Part shown: piece by piece, positions 7,677 to 9,850 of the stretch
Layout: each line of letters opens with the position of its first letter
Position numbering within the stretch: the first letter of the stretch is position 1
Assembly: GCA_002402085.1 (NCBI GenBank)
Contig: NVVB01000015.1
Location: forward strand, 54,049-63,898
Direction: 5' to 3'
DNA: 9,850 bases
DNA from: Gammaproteobacteria bacterium
GTDB lineage: Bacteria > Pseudomonadota > Gammaproteobacteria > Pseudomonadales > UBA3067
Translations under genes and position numbers: made by a program
The notes under the pieces: generated by a model
Databases searched by the model: none
Seen by the model: the letters and a program-made list of their open reading frames with translations, nothing else
What the model was told of the DNA's origin: nothing

Positions 7677-7713
7677 AAAAAAAGACCCGAAACCTGGGGG
7701 GAGGTAACGGGTC
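7677..7713 (-). terminator. Strong intrinsic terminator for minus-strand transcription
   Basis: Read on the minus strand, GACCCG (7713-7708) and CGGGTC (7689-7684) pair. Inside are a symmetric two-by-two internal loop and a second stem made of ACCT (7692-7695) and AGGT (7702-7705), closed by a loop of six C on that strand. Seven T residues (7683-7677) follow immediately. On the plus strand the run is A and precedes the hairpin, so it should not terminate tatD. It lies 237 bases beyond the C92 stop codon and 60 bases beyond the short frame at 7774-7905, the only minus-strand candidates it can serve. Confidence 0.85.
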
Positions 7714-7773
7714 AAGTCCTAAAAGCATTTTAAATCTTAAAATAACGTACGTTCTATGCAAATGCTCTTGTTT

Positions 7774-7905
7774 CTACTGCAAAGAATTAAACGTTATTAA
7801 GTCTAAGTATTGACCATAATTTCCAGACTGCAACAGATATCTAAATATATTTTGTTTTTGTTGTTGTTTCTTCTGCTGATTTTTGGGTCTGTTCCGAGTG
7901 CTCAC
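7774..7905 (-). CDS. Possible 43-codon small protein or readthrough extension of the C92 gene
   Basis: On the minus strand the frame of the C92 gene stays open for 58 codons after its TAA (7951-7953) until a TAG at 7774. The only usual start in it is GTG at 7905. The predicted 43-residue product begins STRNRPKNQQKKQQQKQN, basic and Gln-rich, followed by a plausible helical end (IFRYLLQSGNYGQYLDL). A purine-rich AAGGAG overlaps the GTG rather than preceding it, so initiation there would be poor. The frame ends 60 bases before the strong terminator, so it would be on the same transcript. It resembles no family I recognise. It may be a small gene, a former or readthrough-generated tail of the C92 protein, or chance in an AT-rich 3' region. 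Confidence 0.25.
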   Translation of the reverse strand: MSTRNRPKNQQKKQQQKQNIFRYLLQSGNYGQYLDLITFNSLQ

Positions 7906-7950
7906 TCCTTCAGCTGTAAATAATATGTTTGTCTTCTGCTTGCCTGGGGT

Positions 7951-8898
7951 TTATTGCAAGGTCTTTGGTGCTTTGTTTGGGCCAGTGTTGGCGGATGGAG
8001 GGAGATTCGAATCGGGTGTTAGGTTTTCATTTGCTTGGTTAATAATGTCAGGACTGCTGAGGTTATCTTGTTCGTGGGAATGCAAATACATATCGACTTC
8101 TTGATCGACTAAAACACCATTGCCTTTCCACGGTAATAAACGATAATTGGAGTGCTCAGAGAAATCGATAAAAGGGTATTTTATGATTTCGAAATACGGC
8201 GAATAGTCAAAGTCGCTGGGCGTGCAGAGTTTTGGGTTACGACGAAATAATTGTAATTCCGATCCGGATATTTTTTTAATGAGTGGCAAGATAGGGAATT
8301 GAATGAACGCAAATGCTTCGGCGATCATTGAAGAACATACTGTACGAGTCGGCAGGCCTACATTCCTCGTAAATAAGCTTGAGCGCCATTTTCTTGGCAG
8401 GATCACCCAAGGGAAAAGCAAACGCGCCAAATCAAAAATTTGCCTAATGTCGTAATCTGTCCCGACTCGGCTGACGGCGTAGCGGATAACTTCTTGCGCA
8501 TCTTTGTAGCATAGTCCTTTGGGGCGACATATTCGAACATGATCCTTTTTGTAAAAGGACAGCGGTTGGATAATGGTGCCTTGCCCAAGGTAGCTTTCTA
8601 TCACTAGCTGGGTATCCGGTTCGGCTTCAAAATATTCCGCGACGGTCGCACGGATAGCGGGGTCTTCGATATCGTGAAGTCGGCCAATGTAGAGTGCTGT
8701 ATGGGACCAGGGGCTGTTAGTAATGTTTTTGATTACATTGCTGACGCGCGAACGGCCCTCTACTAATAATACGTCACAGGGTTTGATCTCGTAACGTATT
8801 CGTTCAAAGTCACTCAAAGGGAATTGAGGTGGAGGGGTTTCGTTGTTTAGCCAGGTAACGATATTGGTAGTGAGTCGCTCTAAAATCGCCATGCCCAT
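7951..8898 (-). CDS. YiiX/YaeF-like permuted papain-fold hydrolase (peptidase family C92)
   Basis: This 315-residue protein has the order of motifs of the circularly permuted NlpC/P60-like amidases: PCDVLLVEGRS (40-50), catalytic-type His66 in SPWSHTALYIG, Glu101 in VIESYLG, GTDYD (146-150) and the nucleophile-type Cys188 in TRTVCSSMIAEAF. These fit the YiiX/YaeF (C92) family, of which some members are thought to act on cell-wall or lipid-linked amides or thioesters; the substrate here cannot be told. No signal peptide or clear membrane helix is seen, though 1-18 could form an amphipathic helix and 156-168 is hydrophobic. Residues from about 275 to the end form a polar Asn/Pro/Ser-rich tail, likely disordered. 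ATG at 8898 is preferred; ATG at 8892 is also possible. Its expression probably comes from the promoter at 8974-9003 and ends at 7677. Confidence 0.8.
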   Translation of the reverse strand: MGMAILERLTTNIVTWLNNETPPPQFPLSDFERIRYEIKPCDVLLVEGRSRVSNVIKNITNSPWSHTALYIGRLHDIEDPAIRATVAEYFEAEPDTQLVIESYLGQGTIIQPLSFYKKDHVRICRPKGLCYKDAQEVIRYAVSRVGTDYDIRQIFDLARLLFPWVILPRKWRSSLFTRNVGLPTRTVCSSMIAEAFAFIQFPILPLIKKISGSELQLFRRNPKLCTPSDFDYSPYFEIIKYPFIDFSEHSNYRLLPWKGNGVLVDQEVDMYLHSHEQDNLSSPDIINQANENLTPDSNLPPSANTGPNKAPKTLQ

Positions 8899-8900
8899 CG

Positions 8901-8957
8901 CTATGTTCTCGCCGGATTGAGGGAGTTCCCCTTCAGATGGCTGAGAGGATCCGTCAT
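8901..8957 (-). CDS. Possible 18-codon leader ORF before the C92 gene
   Basis: An ATG at 8957 opens a short frame (MTDPLSHLKGNSLNPART) ending in TAG at 8901, only 2 bases before the ATG of the C92 gene. With the predicted promoter it would begin about 10 bases into the transcript, with no good ribosome site. Such an arrangement could couple translation of the two frames, but short ATG frames arise easily by chance and there is no homology argument. Confidence 0.15.
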   Translation of the reverse strand: MTDPLSHLKGNSLNPART

Positions 8958-8973
8958 TAGTGTCTTATATATA

Positions 8974-9003
8974 ACTATAGTTTGAAGACGAACGAATTAT
9001 CAA
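8974..9003 (-). promoter_or_regulatory. Candidate sigma-70 promoter for the C92 gene
   Basis: On the minus strand TTGATA (9003-8998) and TATAGT (8979-8974) are separated by 18 bases, each matching the consensus at four or more of six positions. A start near 8967 would give a leader of about 70 bases before the ATG at 8898. The site lies in the 177-base gap after the aminotransferase gene, which suggests the C92 gene is transcribed independently. This is based on consensus matching only. Confidence 0.45.
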
Positions 9004-9075
9004 ATTGAAGTGCACTTGTATGTTGGCGAGAAGTTGGCTTGAGATTGTCGGTATTATTTTTCTTGTGGTGAATTA

Positions 9076-9850
9076 TTACGTACTGGGGATAAGTAGCTTT
9101 AACGTCTCTATGGCTGATCTTAGTGCGCTATCGGGCGTGTAAAAATGAGGTGAGAAGCGAATTCCGCCGCCTCGGTATGCACAGATGATATTACTTTGTA
9201 CAAGCTGCTTATGGAGTAAGGCGTGGTTTACATTGTTTATTGTAAAGTTAATGATTCCAGAGCGTGACTTTCGTTCAAGAGGGGAGTGTATGCTGAGCCC
9301 TGGGATTAGTTGTAATTGTTCGAGGAGGTAGTCAACCTTGGTTTGTATGAGGGCATCGACTTCGGCGAGTCCTACCTCGAGTAATAGCGATAGACTGGCG
9401 GATAATGCGTGGATTCCCATCATGTTGGGGCTGCCGCATTCGAAGCGTTGAGCATTGGTGGCTGGGGACCAGTCTGTTCGGTCGTAATCCCCTTGGTGTT
9501 CGACCATGTGCCAGCCAAACTGGTTGAGCTTGAGTTGGGGTTGGATTTCTTGCTTGCAGTAAAAAAGTGCCAGGCCTTCAGGGCCAAGCATCCATTTATG
9601 ACCATCGGCCATCACAAAATCGGCATCGATTGCCTGTGCGTCAAATGGTACCGCGCCGAGGCTCTGGATGGCATCGACACAGAAGAGAGTCTCACTGGCG
9701 CGGCAATGGTGGCCGAGTGGTGCCAGGTCCATCTTAAGTCCGCTGGCATATTGAATGGAGCTGATGGTGAGTAGGCGAGTGTTAGAGTCCATCTGTTTGA
9801 TCAGCGCTTGCTCAGGGTTTTCGGCTGAGTTGAGGTCAACTTCACGCAGC
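9076..9850 (-). CDS. Class V aminotransferase-fold PLP-dependent enzyme (5' end outside window)
   Basis: The frame is open to the right edge, so at least 258 C-terminal residues are present and the ATG at 9792 is internal. Fold-type I, class V features are readable: ISSIQYASG, the cofactor Asp in CVDAIQSLGAVPFD, and the PLP Schiff-base lysine (codon 9595-9597) in ADGHKWMLGPEGLALFYC. The late loop reads AYRGGGIRFSPHFY, with a substrate-carboxylate-type Arg and no cysteine at the position of the desulfurase catalytic loop. It is therefore better described as an isopenicillin-N-epimerase/kynureninase-like class V enzyme than as IscS/SufS; the true substrate is unknown. The gene ends in tandem stops TAATAA (9078-9073). 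No terminator hairpin follows, so some read-through into the C92 gene is possible. Confidence 0.85.
   Translation of the reverse strand, partial: LREVDLNSAENPEQALIKQMDSNTRLLTISSIQYASGLKMDLAPLGHHCRASETLFCVDAIQSLGAVPFDAQAIDADFVMADGHKWMLGPEGLALFYCKQEIQPQLKLNQFGWHMVEHQGDYDRTDWSPATNAQRFECGSPNMMGIHALSASLSLLLEVGLAEVDALIQTKVDYLLEQLQLIPGLSIHSPLERKSRSGIINFTINNVNHALLHKQLVQSNIICAYRGGGIRFSPHFYTPDSALRSAIETLKLLIPST

Noticed and set aside
7883..8104. Plus-strand 73-codon frame overlapping the end of the C92 gene
   Set aside because: It starts at a non-ATG codon without a ribosome site and is largely antisense to the C92 coding tail. Its hydrophobic look comes from the complement of polar Asn/Lys codons.
9409..9774. 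Plus-strand 121-codon frame opposite the aminotransferase gene
   Set aside because: The minus strand carries clear PLP-enzyme motifs throughout. The plus frame has no family resemblance.
1..9850. CRISPR arrays, tRNA or rRNA genes, insertion sequences, prophage or defence genes
   Set aside because: I looked for regular repeats, tRNA-like cloverleaf sequence, terminal inverted repeats and transposase or nuclease motifs and found none.

Overview
This window comes from a gammaproteobacterial chromosome. The evidence is the gene order fabD-fabG-acpP-fabF-mltG-tmk-holB-pilZ-tatD and very Pseudomonas/Escherichia-like protein motifs. A type IV pilus PilZ gene between holB and tatD fits the Pseudomonas/Marinobacter/Cellvibrio side better than the enteric side. 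I cannot name a genus. Base composition looks moderate and even, with AT-rich intergenic stretches and no obvious sign of transfer.

Region 1 (1-2829, + strand) is the end of the type II fatty-acid synthesis cluster: the last 87 codons of fabD, then complete fabG, acpP and fabF. Together they make malonyl-ACP, reduce 3-ketoacyl-ACP, carry the acyl chain and elongate it. acpP has its own AT-rich upstream region and is followed by a GC-rich hairpin before fabF, which would let the abundant carrier protein be expressed above its neighbours.

Region 2 (2830-7614, + strand) begins with a gap of about 400 bases. Many relatives have pabC (aminodeoxychorismate lyase) there; here it is absent. Then follow mltG (peptidoglycan glycan-chain termination), tmk (dTMP kinase), holB (DNA polymerase III delta prime), pilZ (type IV pilus assembly) and tatD (metal-dependent hydrolase). 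mltG, tmk and holB are closely spaced and probably co-transcribed. pilZ and tatD sit behind gaps of 165 and 289 bases.

Region 3 (7615-9850) holds minus-strand genes convergent with tatD: the 3' part of a class V aminotransferase-fold PLP enzyme running off the right edge, then a YiiX/YaeF-like permuted papain-fold (C92) hydrolase with a plausible sigma-70 promoter. A strong minus-strand intrinsic terminator lies about 240 bases beyond the C92 stop codon. Between the two is a short basic, glutamine-rich reading frame, in frame with the C92 gene.

Most of the window is conserved housekeeping sequence and I found no convincing new multi-gene system. The best leads are the missing pabC, the short frame and distant terminator after the C92 gene, and a possible 18-codon leader frame ending 2 bases before the C92 start.
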